From positions 419,015 to 483,014 of the forward strand of contig JAPFBR010000003.1 of the NCBI GenBank assembly GCA_035798135.1: a DNA stretch of 64,000 bases. Direction: 5' to 3'. The notes below the pieces were generated by a model. That model was not told the origin of the DNA. It saw nothing but the letters and a program-made list of their open reading frames with translations, and ran no database searches. The position numbers and the translations under genes are program-made. Within the stretch, counting starts at the first letter, position 1. Every line of letters begins with the position of its first letter. This document shows positions 53,203-62,351 of this stretch, one piece after another. The DNA is from Sediminicola sp035798135. GTDB lineage: Bacteria > Bacteroidota > Bacteroidia > Flavobacteriales > Flavobacteriaceae.

Positions 53203-54024
53203 ATGACCATTAACTGCAAAGGAAACTTAATCGACCTAAATATCCCAAAAGTAATGGGTATTTTAAACATTACCCCTGATTCTTTTTTTGATGGCGGTAG
53301 CTATAGGGATGAAAAGGCGATTGTGGAAAAGACTGGACAGATGTTATATGAAGGGGCCACATTTATAGATATTGGCGCCTATAGTTCCAGGCCAGGAGCA
53401 CCCCATGTCCCCGAAGAGGAAGAACTCAATAGGATTACACCTATAGTTTCGCTTCTGTTAAAAGAATTTCCACAAATCATGCTATCCATAGATACGTTCA
53501 GGGCCAAAGTGGTTAACGAATGCCTAGATAGGGGTGCGACCATGATCAATGATATTTCTGCTGGCAAAATGGATGCCAACATGTTGTCCACTGTGGCAAA
53601 GCATCGGGTACCCTTTATTATGATGCACATGAAAGGAACCCCACAAACAATGCAACAAGAGACTTCCTATGAAAATTTATTGAAAGATATTATGTTTTAT
53701 TTTTCGGAAAGGATTGCCGCAGCCAGGGCCTTGAAAATAAACGACATCATTATAGATCCCGGTTTTGGCTTTGCCAAAACGATGGAGCAGAATTATGAGC
53801 TCTTACATAAGTTGGACCTGTTTAAGCTATTGGAACTACCTATCTTGGTAGGATTGAGTCGGAAATCCATGATCTATAAAATTTTAGGCACCAATGCCCA
53901 AGGAGCCCTGAACGGCACAACGGCCTTAAACATGATGGCCTTGAATAGAGGGGCAAGCATTCTAAGGGTTCACGATGTAAAAGAGGCCTTGGAGTGCATT
54001 AAACTAAACCAAGAGTTTCAGTAA
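53203..54024 (+). CDS. folP: Dihydropteroate synthase
   Basis: FolP joins p-aminobenzoate to the pterin pyrophosphate in folate synthesis. The 273-residue protein shows the two signatures VMGILNITPDSFFDGGSY and FIDIGAYSSRPGAPHVPEEE, SIDTFRAKVV, and the pterin-site DPGFGFAKTMEQNYELL and GLSRKSMIYKILG. Its length is typical. It is followed 55 nt later by cdaA, a pairing common in Bacteroidota. Confidence 0.96.
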   Translation: MTINCKGNLIDLNIPKVMGILNITPDSFFDGGSYRDEKAIVEKTGQMLYEGATFIDIGAYSSRPGAPHVPEEEELNRITPIVSLLLKEFPQIMLSIDTFRAKVVNECLDRGATMINDISAGKMDANMLSTVAKHRVPFIMMHMKGTPQTMQQETSYENLLKDIMFYFSERIAAARALKINDIIIDPGFGFAKTMEQNYELLHKLDLFKLLELPILVGLSRKSMIYKILGTNAQGALNGTTALNMMALNRGASILRVHDVKEALECIKLNQEFQ

Positions 54025-54079
54025 TTACAATTGATTTTTGATTCACCTATTTTTCCTATTTTTACAAAAAACAGCTGCG

Positions 54080-54868
54080 TTGGATTTTTTAAATTTTCTA
54101 GATTTTAAGATTACCGATTTTTTGGACATCATACTTGTAGCTATACTCCTCTTCTACATCTACAAATTGGTTCGTGGCACTGTTGCCATTAATATTTTTA
54201 TAGGAATAGTCATTGTTTGGGCGCTTTGGAAATTAACGGAACTGGTGGAAATGAAAATGATCAGCAGTATGGTCGGCGGCTTCATGAATATTGGACTTAT
54301 CGCCCTGATCATTGTATTCCAACAAGAGATCCGAAAGTTCCTATTAATGGTAGGGTCAACCAATTTTGCTTCTAAACGAAATTTTCTACGCCAATTTAAA
54401 TTTCTGAAACAAGAGGCCCTTACCACCGAAATAGATGTGGAGGCCATAGTGGGTGCCTGCGAAAAAATGAGCTCGTCCAAAACAGGGGCAATCATCGTCA
54501 TTGAACGCAACAACTCATTGGATTTTATAAACTCTTCCGGTGACAAAATGAATATTGAGGTCACCCAACCCATCATAGAAAGTATATTTTACAAGAACAG
54601 TCCCTTACACGATGGGGCCGCCGTCATCCAAAATAATTATATTGTGGCCACTAGGGTAATCTTACCTGTTTCCAATGAGCGCACCATTCCATTGCGCTTT
54701 GGATTGCGCCATAGGGCTGCAGTGGGGATTACAGAAAAAACAGATGCCCTAGCACTTGTGGTTAGTGAGGAAACAGGAACCATCTCCTATATAAAAAACG
54801 GTGAGTTTACGCTCTTTAAAGATTTAATAGAGTTGACAAGCGTGATCAAAAACGATCTAATCTACTAG
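54080..54868 (+). CDS. cdaA: Diadenylate cyclase (c-di-AMP synthase)
   Basis: A 262-residue membrane enzyme making c-di-AMP from two ATP. Three helices span residues about 10-85 (DIILVAILLFYIYKLVRG, AINIFIGIVIVWALWKLTE, FMNIGLIALIIVFQQEIRKF). The DisA_N domain follows, with the metal motif SPLHDGAAVIQNN (DGA) and the ATP motif LRHRAAVGITEKTDA (RHR). There is no ATG near the conserved N-terminus; the TTG at 54080 (LDFLNFLDFKITD) gives the family start, while an upstream TTG at 54038 would add 14 residues. It ends 1 nt before the convergent ABC transporter stop. Confidence 0.9.
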   Translation: MDFLNFLDFKITDFLDIILVAILLFYIYKLVRGTVAINIFIGIVIVWALWKLTELVEMKMISSMVGGFMNIGLIALIIVFQQEIRKFLLMVGSTNFASKRNFLRQFKFLKQEALTTEIDVEAIVGACEKMSSSKTGAIIVIERNNSLDFINSSGDKMNIEVTQPIIESIFYKNSPLHDGAAVIQNNYIVATRVILPVSNERTIPLRFGLRHRAAVGITEKTDALALVVSEETGTISYIKNGEFTLFKDLIELTSVIKNDLIY

Positions 54869-54869
54869 G

Positions 54870-56636
54870 TTAAGCGACTTCTTCCGCCAAGAATTGGGCT
54901 TCGTAAAGGTTTTTATAATAACCTCCCTTTTTCAACAATTCCTTATGCGTGCCAGTCTCAATAATTTCCCCGGCATCCATGACCAATATCTTATCGGCCT
55001 TTTTGATTGTTGCTAAGCGGTGTGCAATTATAATTGAGGTCCTCCCCTCCGTGATTTTCTCTGTTGCCTTTTGGATCAATTGTTCGGAATAGGTATCCAC
55101 TGAGGAAGTGGCCTCGTCCAGGACCAAAATACTTGGGTTGCTCACATAGGCCCTAAGAAACGCGATCAACTGTCGCTGTCCACTGGACAACATGGCACCC
55201 CTTTCCTTTACATTATATTGGTATGTTCCCGGTAAACTGGAAATAAATTCATGTACCCCAATTTGTTTTGCCGCTTGCTCTATGGACTCCACGGAAATTG
55301 ATTTATTCTTTAAAGATATGTTATTGGCGATCGTATCCGCAAACAGAAATACATCCTGTAACACCACTGCAATCTTGGTTCTAAGCGAAGCCAGCTTAAA
55401 ATTTTTAATGTCTATTCCGTCAATGGCAATGGTACCCGAATTTATTTCATAAAATCTATTCAATAAATTGATGATGGTCGATTTCCCCGCTCCTGTAGCT
55501 CCAACAATAGCAATAGTTTCCCCAGCCGTTACTTCAAAAGAGATCCCGTGAAGCACTTCCTCATCCTCCAAATATCCAAAACGAACATCACGGAAAGATA
55601 TATTGCCCTTTACTTCTTTCATCTCCAGATCACCATTGTCTTCTATAGAACTATTGGTGTCCAATATTTTAAAGACCCGATTGGCAGCAACCATTCCCAT
55701 TTGCAACGTATTGAACTTGTCGGCAATTTGTCTCAACGGCCTAAATAGCATTTGTGACAATAAAATAAAGGAAAAGATGGTCCCGTATTCCTCTTGACTG
55801 ATACCCGTAACGTTCTGCACCCCCCCATACCATACGATTAATCCAATGGTTATAGAGGAGACAATTTCTGCGATTGGAAAAAAGATGGAGTTGTACCAAA
55901 CCGTTTTTAACCAAGCATTTTGGTGCTTCTCATTAATTTCACGGAATTTTTCGCGCTCCAATTTTTCCCTATTGAAAAGCTGTACGATCTTCATGCCCGT
56001 TAGTCGTTCCTGTACGAAGGAATTTAAATTGGAAACCTCTGCCCTTACCTCTATAAATGCCACTTTCATGGCTTTTTGAAATAACCGGGTTGCATATAAC
56101 AACAGGGGCAAGATGGCAAAAACAATAAGTGACAGCCTCCAGTTCATAACCAACATCACACCCGCAACCACAAACATCTTCAATAGATCGGAAATGATCA
56201 CAAAGAAGCCTTGACTGAATATTTCTCCTATACGCTGCATATCTGCCACTGCTCTGGTCACCAATACCCCAATGGAGGATCCATCAAAATATTTCATTCT
56301 AAAACCGATCATATGCTTAAATAGAGCTATTCGAATATCCCTAATAACCGATTCACCCAGCCAGTTGGCATAATAGTTAAAAGACAATTGACTTAACACC
56401 TCGCCCAATAATACTGCTAACATGATGACAATTAAACTCAACAACTTTTCCCCATCCTTATTTTTAATGGCCACATCTACAATATCACCTACCAGGATTG
56501 GGGTCAATACGGCAAACACGGATAATAGAATTGCGGCAAAGGCTACCCCGTAAAAGGTAAGGCTATACGGTTTAGTCTGCTTCATCAACCTCTTGAACAA
56601 CCTTATATCAAAGGCTTTTCCTGTATCTTTATCCAT
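54870..56636 (-). CDS. ABC exporter, fused permease and ATPase (MsbA-like)
   Basis: A 588-residue half-transporter. Six helices occupy residues about 18-310. The nucleotide-binding domain has Walker A GATGAGKSTIINLLNRFYE, the Q-loop VVLQDVFLF, the signature LSSGQRQLIAFLRAY and Walker B ILVLDEATSSVD, with the switch His in IIIAHRLATI. All catalytic residues are intact. It is a homodimeric type IV exporter of the MsbA/MDR group; lipid or drug export is possible. Its start is 1 nt after the truA stop, so the two are cotranscribed. Confidence 0.92.
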   Translation of the reverse strand: MDKDTGKAFDIRLFKRLMKQTKPYSLTFYGVAFAAILLSVFAVLTPILVGDIVDVAIKNKDGEKLLSLIVIMLAVLLGEVLSQLSFNYYANWLGESVIRDIRIALFKHMIGFRMKYFDGSSIGVLVTRAVADMQRIGEIFSQGFFVIISDLLKMFVVAGVMLVMNWRLSLIVFAILPLLLYATRLFQKAMKVAFIEVRAEVSNLNSFVQERLTGMKIVQLFNREKLEREKFREINEKHQNAWLKTVWYNSIFFPIAEIVSSITIGLIVWYGGVQNVTGISQEEYGTIFSFILLSQMLFRPLRQIADKFNTLQMGMVAANRVFKILDTNSSIEDNGDLEMKEVKGNISFRDVRFGYLEDEEVLHGISFEVTAGETIAIVGATGAGKSTIINLLNRFYEINSGTIAIDGIDIKNFKLASLRTKIAVVLQDVFLFADTIANNISLKNKSISVESIEQAAKQIGVHEFISSLPGTYQYNVKERGAMLSSGQRQLIAFLRAYVSNPSILVLDEATSSVDTYSEQLIQKATEKITEGRTSIIIAHRLATIKKADKILVMDAGEIIETGTHKELLKKGGYYKNLYEAQFLAEEVA

Positions 56637-56637
56637 A

Positions 56638-57387
56638 TTATGAACTCAATTTTATGTAAGAAGGATAACTCACTTTTGTGAGGTACAGCCCTTTTGCAGG
56701 AACAGACACCCCTGCTTTGCTCCTATCCTTGCTATTTATAATTTCTTCAACATCTTCCAAAGTGGATTTACCCAACCCTACTTCCAATAATGTCCCTACG
56801 ATTGCCCTAACCATATTGCGTAAAAATCGGTCTGCAGTAATCGTAAAGACCAAAACATCACCTTGCTTCGTCCATTGTGCCTTCTTTAGCTTACATAAAA
56901 AGGTCTTTACGTCGGTATTTGATTTTGAAAAGCACTCAAAATCGGTAAACCTCATCAAGAGGAAAGCCGCCTCGTTCATCTTCTCCAAATCCAATCCAAA
57001 CTTGATATAATGGGCAGAATCCATGTAAAAGGGATTCTTTTCCTGTACTATCCAATACTCATAGGTCCTTTCCTCCGCATCAAAACGGGCATGGGCGTCC
57101 TTTGGCACCTCATAAATTCCGTTGACCGCAATATCATCGGGCAAAAATGAATTCATTCGATAGCAAAGATCTTCTATTTCGTCTATCCCATTCATCTCAA
57201 AATGGGCATACATTTGCTTGGCATGTACCCCGGCATCCGTTCTCCCCGCACCCATCAATTCCACAGGATGCCTAAGAAGGGTGGATAGTGTTTCTTCCAT
57301 CACCTGCTGTACGGTCAATGCATTGGGTTGTTTTTGCCATCCATGGTAGGACTTCCCGAAGTACGAAAAGGCAACAAAATATCTCAA
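56638..57387 (-). CDS. truA: tRNA pseudouridine(38-40) synthase
   Basis: TruA modifies U38-U40 of tRNA anticodon arms. The protein shows RYFVAFSYFGKSYHGWQKQP, the catalytic aspartate motif GAGRTDAGVHAKQMYAHFE and the C-terminal FLRNMVRAIVGTLLEVGLGK. The frame opens at an ATG at 57465, but its first 26 residues (MLNYRDVGFLFARIK...) are not part of the family; a TTG at 57387 places the start right before RYFVAF and gives 249 residues, the usual length. I therefore report 57387, with the ATG as alternative. It is divergent from the phosphoesterase gene. Confidence 0.88.
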   Translation of the reverse strand: MRYFVAFSYFGKSYHGWQKQPNALTVQQVMEETLSTLLRHPVELMGAGRTDAGVHAKQMYAHFEMNGIDEIEDLCYRMNSFLPDDIAVNGIYEVPKDAHARFDAEERTYEYWIVQEKNPFYMDSAHYIKFGLDLEKMNEAAFLLMRFTDFECFSKSNTDVKTFLCKLKKAQWTKQGDVLVFTITADRFLRNMVRAIVGTLLEVGLGKSTLEDVEEIINSKDRSKAGVSVPAKGLYLTKVSYPSYIKLSS

Positions 57388-57477
57388 ACGAATACTGTAT
57401 TTTTGTGTTTTCAAAGATACCTTAATCCTCGCAAACAGAAATCCAACATCCCTATAATTTAGCATATTTTAAGTTTT

Positions 57478-57978
57478 ATGACCCGAATTTTACTCCTTTC
57501 CGATACCCATAGCCATATGGACGAAGCTATTTTGAAATACGCCAGACAAGCAGATGAGATATGGCATGCCGGTGACATAGGACAATTGGAGGTTACGGAC
57601 ACCCTAAAGAACATTAAACCCCTTAGGGCCGTTTACGGCAACATTGACGATCACAAAGCAAAACTAGAATTTCCACTTGACAATAGGTTTACATGTGAGG
57701 AAGTGGATGTTTGGATCACACATATTGGCGGGTATCCCAATAGGTATAACCCAAGGATACGGGAAGAAATAAAAGCAAATCCACCTAAATTGTTCATTTC
57801 AGGTCACTCCCATATATTAAAGGTGATGTGGGATAAAAAATTGGGGTTATTGCATATGAATCCGGGGGCTTGTGGTAAACACGGTTTCCATGCGGTGCGC
57901 ACTATGTTGCGATTTACCATTGACGGCAAGGATATTAAGGATCTGGAAATCGTGGAATTGGGTAAGCGTGGCGGATAA
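57478..57978 (+). CDS. YfcE/MJ0936-family metallophosphoesterase
   Basis: A 166-residue calcineurin-like phosphodiesterase. The metal-binding blocks are in order: LLSDTHSHMDE, WHAGDIGQLEVTD, YGNIDDHKAKL and SGHSHILKVMWD, plus HMNPGACGKHGFHAVRTMLR. All metal ligands are present. Family members cleave phosphodiesters such as bis-p-nitrophenyl phosphate in vitro; the true substrate is unknown. It is monocistronic, ending 25 nt before a strong bidirectional terminator. Confidence 0.92.
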   Translation: MTRILLLSDTHSHMDEAILKYARQADEIWHAGDIGQLEVTDTLKNIKPLRAVYGNIDDHKAKLEFPLDNRFTCEEVDVWITHIGGYPNRYNPRIREEIKANPPKLFISGHSHILKVMWDKKLGLLHMNPGACGKHGFHAVRTMLRFTIDGKDIKDLEIVELGKRGG

Positions 57979-58002
57979 CCATTTAGGATTGGATCCAATA
58001 AA

Positions 58003-58027
58003 AAACCCGGGAACAACCCCGGGTTTC
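58003..58027. terminator. Bidirectional terminator
   Basis: Arms AAACCCGGG and CCCGGGTTT around a short loop, between the convergent phosphoesterase and DUF4293 genes. Confidence 0.85.
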
Positions 58028-58055
58028 ACGCACTAATAAAACTAAAATGTTAGGC

Positions 58056-58466
58056 TTATCGCAAACGATCAACAGATTTTATAAGATCCTCATCCTTTTT
58101 TATGGCCCTATTGGCCAACACTAAAAAAACGATAGAAAAGATAGGAATCAGCATCCCAATACCCTTCTCAGAAATGTTACTTTCTCCGGATAAGTTTAGC
58201 GATCGGTAAACGAATAATCCTAGTAAAAAAAGATTTAATATCATGTTCAACCTGTTTACTACAAATTGATTTTTTCTGTTTTTAAACAACACTATGGACA
58301 CCAATGCCAATACTGCAGAAACATAGAACACCAAAGATACTATAATTTGATTGGCAGCATAAATTTCATTTCCACTGGTATCGGACCAAAGGTTGATCCA
58401 AAAAGGAAGTACTCCGGTCAAAAGGATAACAACTATTAAATAAACGGTCTGTATTCTTTGAATCAT
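58056..58466 (-). CDS. DUF4293 membrane protein
   Basis: A 136-residue protein with four hydrophobic segments (VYLIVVILLTGVLPFWINLW, VSLVFYVSAVLALVSIVLF, MILNLFLLGLFVY, MLIPIFSIVFLVLANRAI). It starts MIQRIQTVYL, the hallmark opening of DUF4293 in Bacteroidota. It lies directly upstream of rho on the opposite strand, as in many Flavobacteriia. Function unknown. The C-terminal tail KKDEDLIKSVDRLR is conserved in the group, as I recall. Confidence 0.85.
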   Translation of the reverse strand: MIQRIQTVYLIVVILLTGVLPFWINLWSDTSGNEIYAANQIIVSLVFYVSAVLALVSIVLFKNRKNQFVVNRLNMILNLFLLGLFVYRSLNLSGESNISEKGIGMLIPIFSIVFLVLANRAIKKDEDLIKSVDRLR

Positions 58467-58658
58467 AGTATTTATTCCTATTCACTGGCAAAAATAAGCG
58501 TCTTTTTGAGAATTATCCATGAAATATTGAAAATTATTTGTAATATTGCTTCGTTATTAGTTATCACACTTACCATCAAGGGGATATCATTATCCAGTAA
58601 TACCCAAATAACAATACACTTCAAATTTTCAATTCAAGTATAATTTATTCAACACTTA

Positions 58659-60338
58659 ATGTTTGAAATTTCAGATTTAAAATCAAAAAAGCTTCCTGAG
58701 CTTCAGGATATAGCTAAGGGTTTAAATGTTTCCAAATACAAAACCCTAAAAAAACTGGACCTAGTTTATCAAATTCTAGATGTTCAGGCCTCAAACCCAA
58801 AGGCTACAGAAACAGTTTTAGCAGCTTCTTCCAACAGTGAGGATCAAAATGATTCCAAACCAAAAAGATCTCGGGTTTTAAAAGAAAAAAGTACTCCGGT
58901 AAAAGGGGAACGCACTCCACACAAACAAACGAGCATTTTTAAGGATTCCAACGACATCCCTAAAACGGATGCCAATACTGTTTCAAAACCAGAAGAAACT
59001 ACTACTGCGGGGGACAATAAGGAAAATACACCTGTGGAAAGAAGGCCAAGACCTCGTCCACAGCAAAACAGCCCAAAAGAAGCCCAAGTAAAAAAGGAGC
59101 ATCCTAAAGGCCCGGCGCCACAGAAAAGCCTGAATAAAAAGCCTGTTCATCAAAAACAGGACAAGAACAATAGTAATTTTGATAAGGACTTAAAAAACCG
59201 ATACAAAGAACCCGAATATGAATTCGATAGTATTATTGAAAGCGAAGGAGTTCTTGATATCATGCAGGATGGTTATGGATTTTTGAGATCTTCTGATTAC
59301 AATTACCTATCATCACCAGATGACATTTACGTTTCCCAATCCCAAATAAAATTATTTGGATTGAAAACAGGGGATACGGTCCTTGGTAATGTTCGTCCAC
59401 CTAAAGAAGGGGAAAAGTACTTCCCTTTGATCAAGGTCAATAAAATAAATGGTTTGGATCCTCAAATTGTAAGGGACAGGGTCTCTTTTGAGCATTTGAC
59501 TCCATTGTTCCCACAGGAAAAATTCAATTTAGCAGAAAGACAAAGTACCATATCTACACGAATCATCGACCTGTTCTCCCCTATTGGAAAAGGACAGAGA
59601 GGGATGATCGTAGCACAACCTAAAACAGGTAAAACGATGTTATTAAAGGACATCGCCAATGGTATTGCGGCCAACCACCCAGAAGTTTACCAGATCATTT
59701 TATTGATTGATGAGCGTCCAGAAGAGGTCACAGACATGCAGCGTAACGTACGTGGGGAAGTAATCGCCTCTACGTTTGATAAGGAGCCTACAGAACACGT
59801 TAGGGTTGCCAATATTGTTTTGGAAAAAGCAAAACGCTTGGTAGAATGCGGCCATGATGTGGTTATTCTTTTAGATTCCATCACCCGTTTGGCAAGAGCA
59901 TACAATACGGTACAACCAGCCTCTGGTAAAGTATTAAGTGGGGGTGTGGATGCAAATGCGCTCCATAAACCAAAAAAATTCTTTGGTGCAGCCCGAAATA
60001 TTGAAAATGGAGGATCACTATCCATTATAGCAACAGCGCTTACAGACACCGGATCCAAAATGGATGAGGTAATCTTTGAAGAATTTAAAGGAACAGGTAA
60101 CATGGAGCTTCAATTGGATCGTAAGATTTCCAACAGAAGGATATTCCCTGCAATTGACCTTACTTCTTCCAGTACGCGTAGGGATGATTTATTATTGGAT
60201 GAGAACACCATCCAACGTATGTGGATCTTGCGTAAATACCTTGCTGATATGAATCCGGTTGAGGCCATGGAATTTATTGAGCAACGCATCAAACAGACCA
60301 AAAACAATGAGGAATTTTTACTGACCATGAATCAATAA
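58659..60338 (+). CDS. rho: Transcription termination factor Rho with disordered insert
   Basis: A 559-residue hexameric RNA helicase. The N-terminal Rho_N helical domain (SKKLPELQDIAKGLNVSKYK) covers residues about 4-47. It is followed by about 125 residues rich in K, P, N, Q and E (48-175) without a predicted fold. The OB-fold RNA-binding domain is about 193-265 (GVLDIMQDGYGFLRSSDYNY). The ATPase has Walker A VAQPKTGKTMLL near 315-326 and Walker B VVILLDSITRLARAYN. The insert makes it much longer than E. coli Rho (419). Such inserts recur in Bacteroidota. Confidence 0.96.
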   Translation: MFEISDLKSKKLPELQDIAKGLNVSKYKTLKKLDLVYQILDVQASNPKATETVLAASSNSEDQNDSKPKRSRVLKEKSTPVKGERTPHKQTSIFKDSNDIPKTDANTVSKPEETTTAGDNKENTPVERRPRPRPQQNSPKEAQVKKEHPKGPAPQKSLNKKPVHQKQDKNNSNFDKDLKNRYKEPEYEFDSIIESEGVLDIMQDGYGFLRSSDYNYLSSPDDIYVSQSQIKLFGLKTGDTVLGNVRPPKEGEKYFPLIKVNKINGLDPQIVRDRVSFEHLTPLFPQEKFNLAERQSTISTRIIDLFSPIGKGQRGMIVAQPKTGKTMLLKDIANGIAANHPEVYQIILLIDERPEEVTDMQRNVRGEVIASTFDKEPTEHVRVANIVLEKAKRLVECGHDVVILLDSITRLARAYNTVQPASGKVLSGGVDANALHKPKKFFGAARNIENGGSLSIIATALTDTGSKMDEVIFEEFKGTGNMELQLDRKISNRRIFPAIDLTSSSTRRDDLLLDENTIQRMWILRKYLADMNPVEAMEFIEQRIKQTKNNEEFLLTMNQ

Positions 60339-60360
60339 AATTAAGTCTCAGAAAATCATA

Positions 60361-60400
60361 AGCTCCAATAACTGTTATATGTTATTGGAGCTTTTTTTTT
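60361..60400 (+). terminator. Terminator after rho
   Basis: Arms AGCTCCAATAAC and GTTATTGGAGCT with an 8-base loop and a run of T. Confidence 0.93.
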
Positions 60401-60755
60401 AATATCCTATAATTTCCTGGTTGTTTTAACCCAATTTCAATAATCAATTTATACCCATAATGCTCTTCCTTACCTTATTTTATTTGTTTTTGAGCTAAAA
60501 ATTCCCTATTTTAAGTCATTCCTGACACATATTCACACCTATATTTGCTATTAGGAGCCAATATGAAGAATTTATAAATTTTTCTGGCAATTTCCTTAAA
60601 CTAGCATCGTATGTATAACGTACGCTAAGAGCTTTGTATAACTATTTCTTATAGTGTTCGCATCTATCAAAGCTATACTCTATGAACACAATGACAGCCT
60701 CGCATGGTTATTGCACCAATTAGGTTGAAATATTAATAATAACTAAAAAATCTAC
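60401..60755 (+). promoter_or_regulatory. Long leader of the proCBA operon
   Basis: No gene. TATATTTG at 60540-60547 is a good -7 element, which would give a leader of about 200 bases. It contains nested inverted repeats: AGCTTTG (60630) with CAAAGCT (60668), and inside them ACTAT (60641) with ATAGT (60651). No known riboswitch pattern was recognised. Confidence 0.45.
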
Positions 60756-61562
60756 ATGAAAGTATTAGTAATAGGCGCAGGAAACATGGGCCTAACATAT
60801 GCGGAAGCTATGTCCAAGTCGAAATTATTAAAAAAAAGAAATTTAATGATCTTGGACAGTTCCCCAGAAAAAATCCTGTCCCTTAAGAAAATTTCACATT
60901 TCGACGTATTTGAAAAACTAGAAGATTGCCTTCCAAAGGCCGATTTAATCTTCTTGGCAGTTAAACCATACCACAGCGAGGAATTGTTCGCAAAAATAAA
61001 AGAATTGTCCAATCCGGAGCAAATCGTCATTTCTATTATGGCCGGGGTAACCATTGGCAACATGCAGGAATCCATGGGAATTCCAAAAGTAGTAAGAGCC
61101 ATGCCAAACCTTCCTGCCCAAATTGGTAAGGGGGTCACCTCTTATACAGCTTCGAAGGAAGTATCAAGAATAGAACTTTTAACCATAGAAAACCTTTTGG
61201 ACACCACAGGTAAATCCATCTATGTTAGTTCCGAGAAATTTATAGATGCCTCAACGGGTATATCTGGAAGTGGACCGGCCTATGTTTTTTACTTTATGCA
61301 AAGTATGATGGAAGCCGCTTTAAAAATGGGCTTCTCTGCCAATGACAGTAAAGTTTTGGTAAGCAAAACCTTCGAAGGTGCCGTGGACTTGTTCAATCAA
61401 TCAGACCTTTCCCCCAACTCATGGATGGATAAGGTGGCCTCAAAAGGAGGAACTACCAGGGCCGCATTGGACTCTATGGATGACAATAATGTAAAGGAAT
61501 TAATTAAAGAAGCAGCATATTCAGCATTTAATAGAGCTGTTGAACTAGGCGAAGAAAAATAA
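60756..61562 (+). CDS. proC: Pyrroline-5-carboxylate reductase
   Basis: ProC makes proline from pyrroline-5-carboxylate with NAD(P)H. The 268-residue protein has the Rossmann loop VLVIGAGNMGLTYAEAMSKS, LIFLAVKPYH, RAMPNLPAQIGKG, and the dimer/substrate region DASTGISGSGPAYVFYFMQS and ASKGGTTRAALDSMDDNN. It is the first gene of a compact proline operon: proB starts 3 nt after its stop and proA 15 nt after proB. The order proC-proB-proA puts the last enzyme first. Confidence 0.96.
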   Translation: MKVLVIGAGNMGLTYAEAMSKSKLLKKRNLMILDSSPEKILSLKKISHFDVFEKLEDCLPKADLIFLAVKPYHSEELFAKIKELSNPEQIVISIMAGVTIGNMQESMGIPKVVRAMPNLPAQIGKGVTSYTASKEVSRIELLTIENLLDTTGKSIYVSSEKFIDASTGISGSGPAYVFYFMQSMMEAALKMGFSANDSKVLVSKTFEGAVDLFNQSDLSPNSWMDKVASKGGTTRAALDSMDDNNVKELIKEAAYSAFNRAVELGEEK

Positions 61563-61565
61563 ATC

Positions 61566-62336
61566 ATGTACAAACAAAGAATAGTTATTAAAGTTGGTAC
61601 GAACGTAATGACCAACAAAGACAACAGAATTGTAAAACCTATTTTGGACCATTTGGTGCAACAGATTGCGGAACTATACGAGCAGGACATCATGTCCATT
61701 TTGGTTTCCTCTGGATCCGTAATAGCAGGTATGGAAGTCATGGGTGAAAGCAAAATCACTGATAAAGGCACCCGAAGGCAGGTATACTCAGCCATTGGGC
61801 AACCGCGGATGATGCGCCATTACTATAACATCTTTCAAGACTATGGTATGAAATGTGCTCAAGTTTTGGCCACAAAACGGGATTTTAATTCTGGGAACCA
61901 TAGGGAGAATATGATCAATTGCTATGAAGGTCTACTTTCTGAGGGCGTTGTCCCAATTGCAAATGAAGATGATGCTGTGACCCTGACCGATTCCATGTTT
62001 TCAGACAATGATGAACTGGCCAGCTTGGTCGCGGAATTGACCAAAGCAGACAAACTGATCATATTGACAGACACAGACGGACTTTATACGGGACATCCGG
62101 ATGATGATGACACAGAGGTTATAGAAAATGTAAAAGTTGGACAAAACGTTGAAAAGTACATCAAAACCATCAAAAAAGGAGAAGCTGAAGGACGAGGTGG
62201 AATGGGCTCTAAATTAAACATTGCCAAAATGACTGCCAATAAAAATATCCCAACTTATATTGCCAACGGAAAGAGAAAGAATGTTATTTTGGATATAATG
62301 AAAGGCAAAAATGTTGGTACGAAAATTACAATCTAA
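61566..62336 (+). CDS. proB: Glutamate 5-kinase without PUA domain
   Basis: ProB phosphorylates glutamate to start proline synthesis. The 256-residue amino-acid-kinase fold shows RIVIKVGTNVMTNKDNRI, SILVSSGSVIAGMEVMG, PIANEDDAVTLTDSMFSDND, IILTDTDGLYTG and GGMGSKLNIAKM. It ends after the kinase domain; the C-terminal PUA domain of the 367-residue E. coli enzyme is absent. Without PUA, feedback by proline may differ; that is inference. Short ProB forms are usual in Flavobacteriia. Confidence 0.95.
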   Translation: MYKQRIVIKVGTNVMTNKDNRIVKPILDHLVQQIAELYEQDIMSILVSSGSVIAGMEVMGESKITDKGTRRQVYSAIGQPRMMRHYYNIFQDYGMKCAQVLATKRDFNSGNHRENMINCYEGLLSEGVVPIANEDDAVTLTDSMFSDNDELASLVAELTKADKLIILTDTDGLYTGHPDDDDTEVIENVKVGQNVEKYIKTIKKGEAEGRGGMGSKLNIAKMTANKNIPTYIANGKRKNVILDIMKGKNVGTKITI

Positions 62337-62351
62337 TTTTAAAAAAAATTA

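Noticed and set aside
54038..54079. Upstream TTG start of cdaA
   Set aside because: The added residues form an extra Phe/Leu stretch not seen in family N-termini; the start at 54080 gives the normal length.
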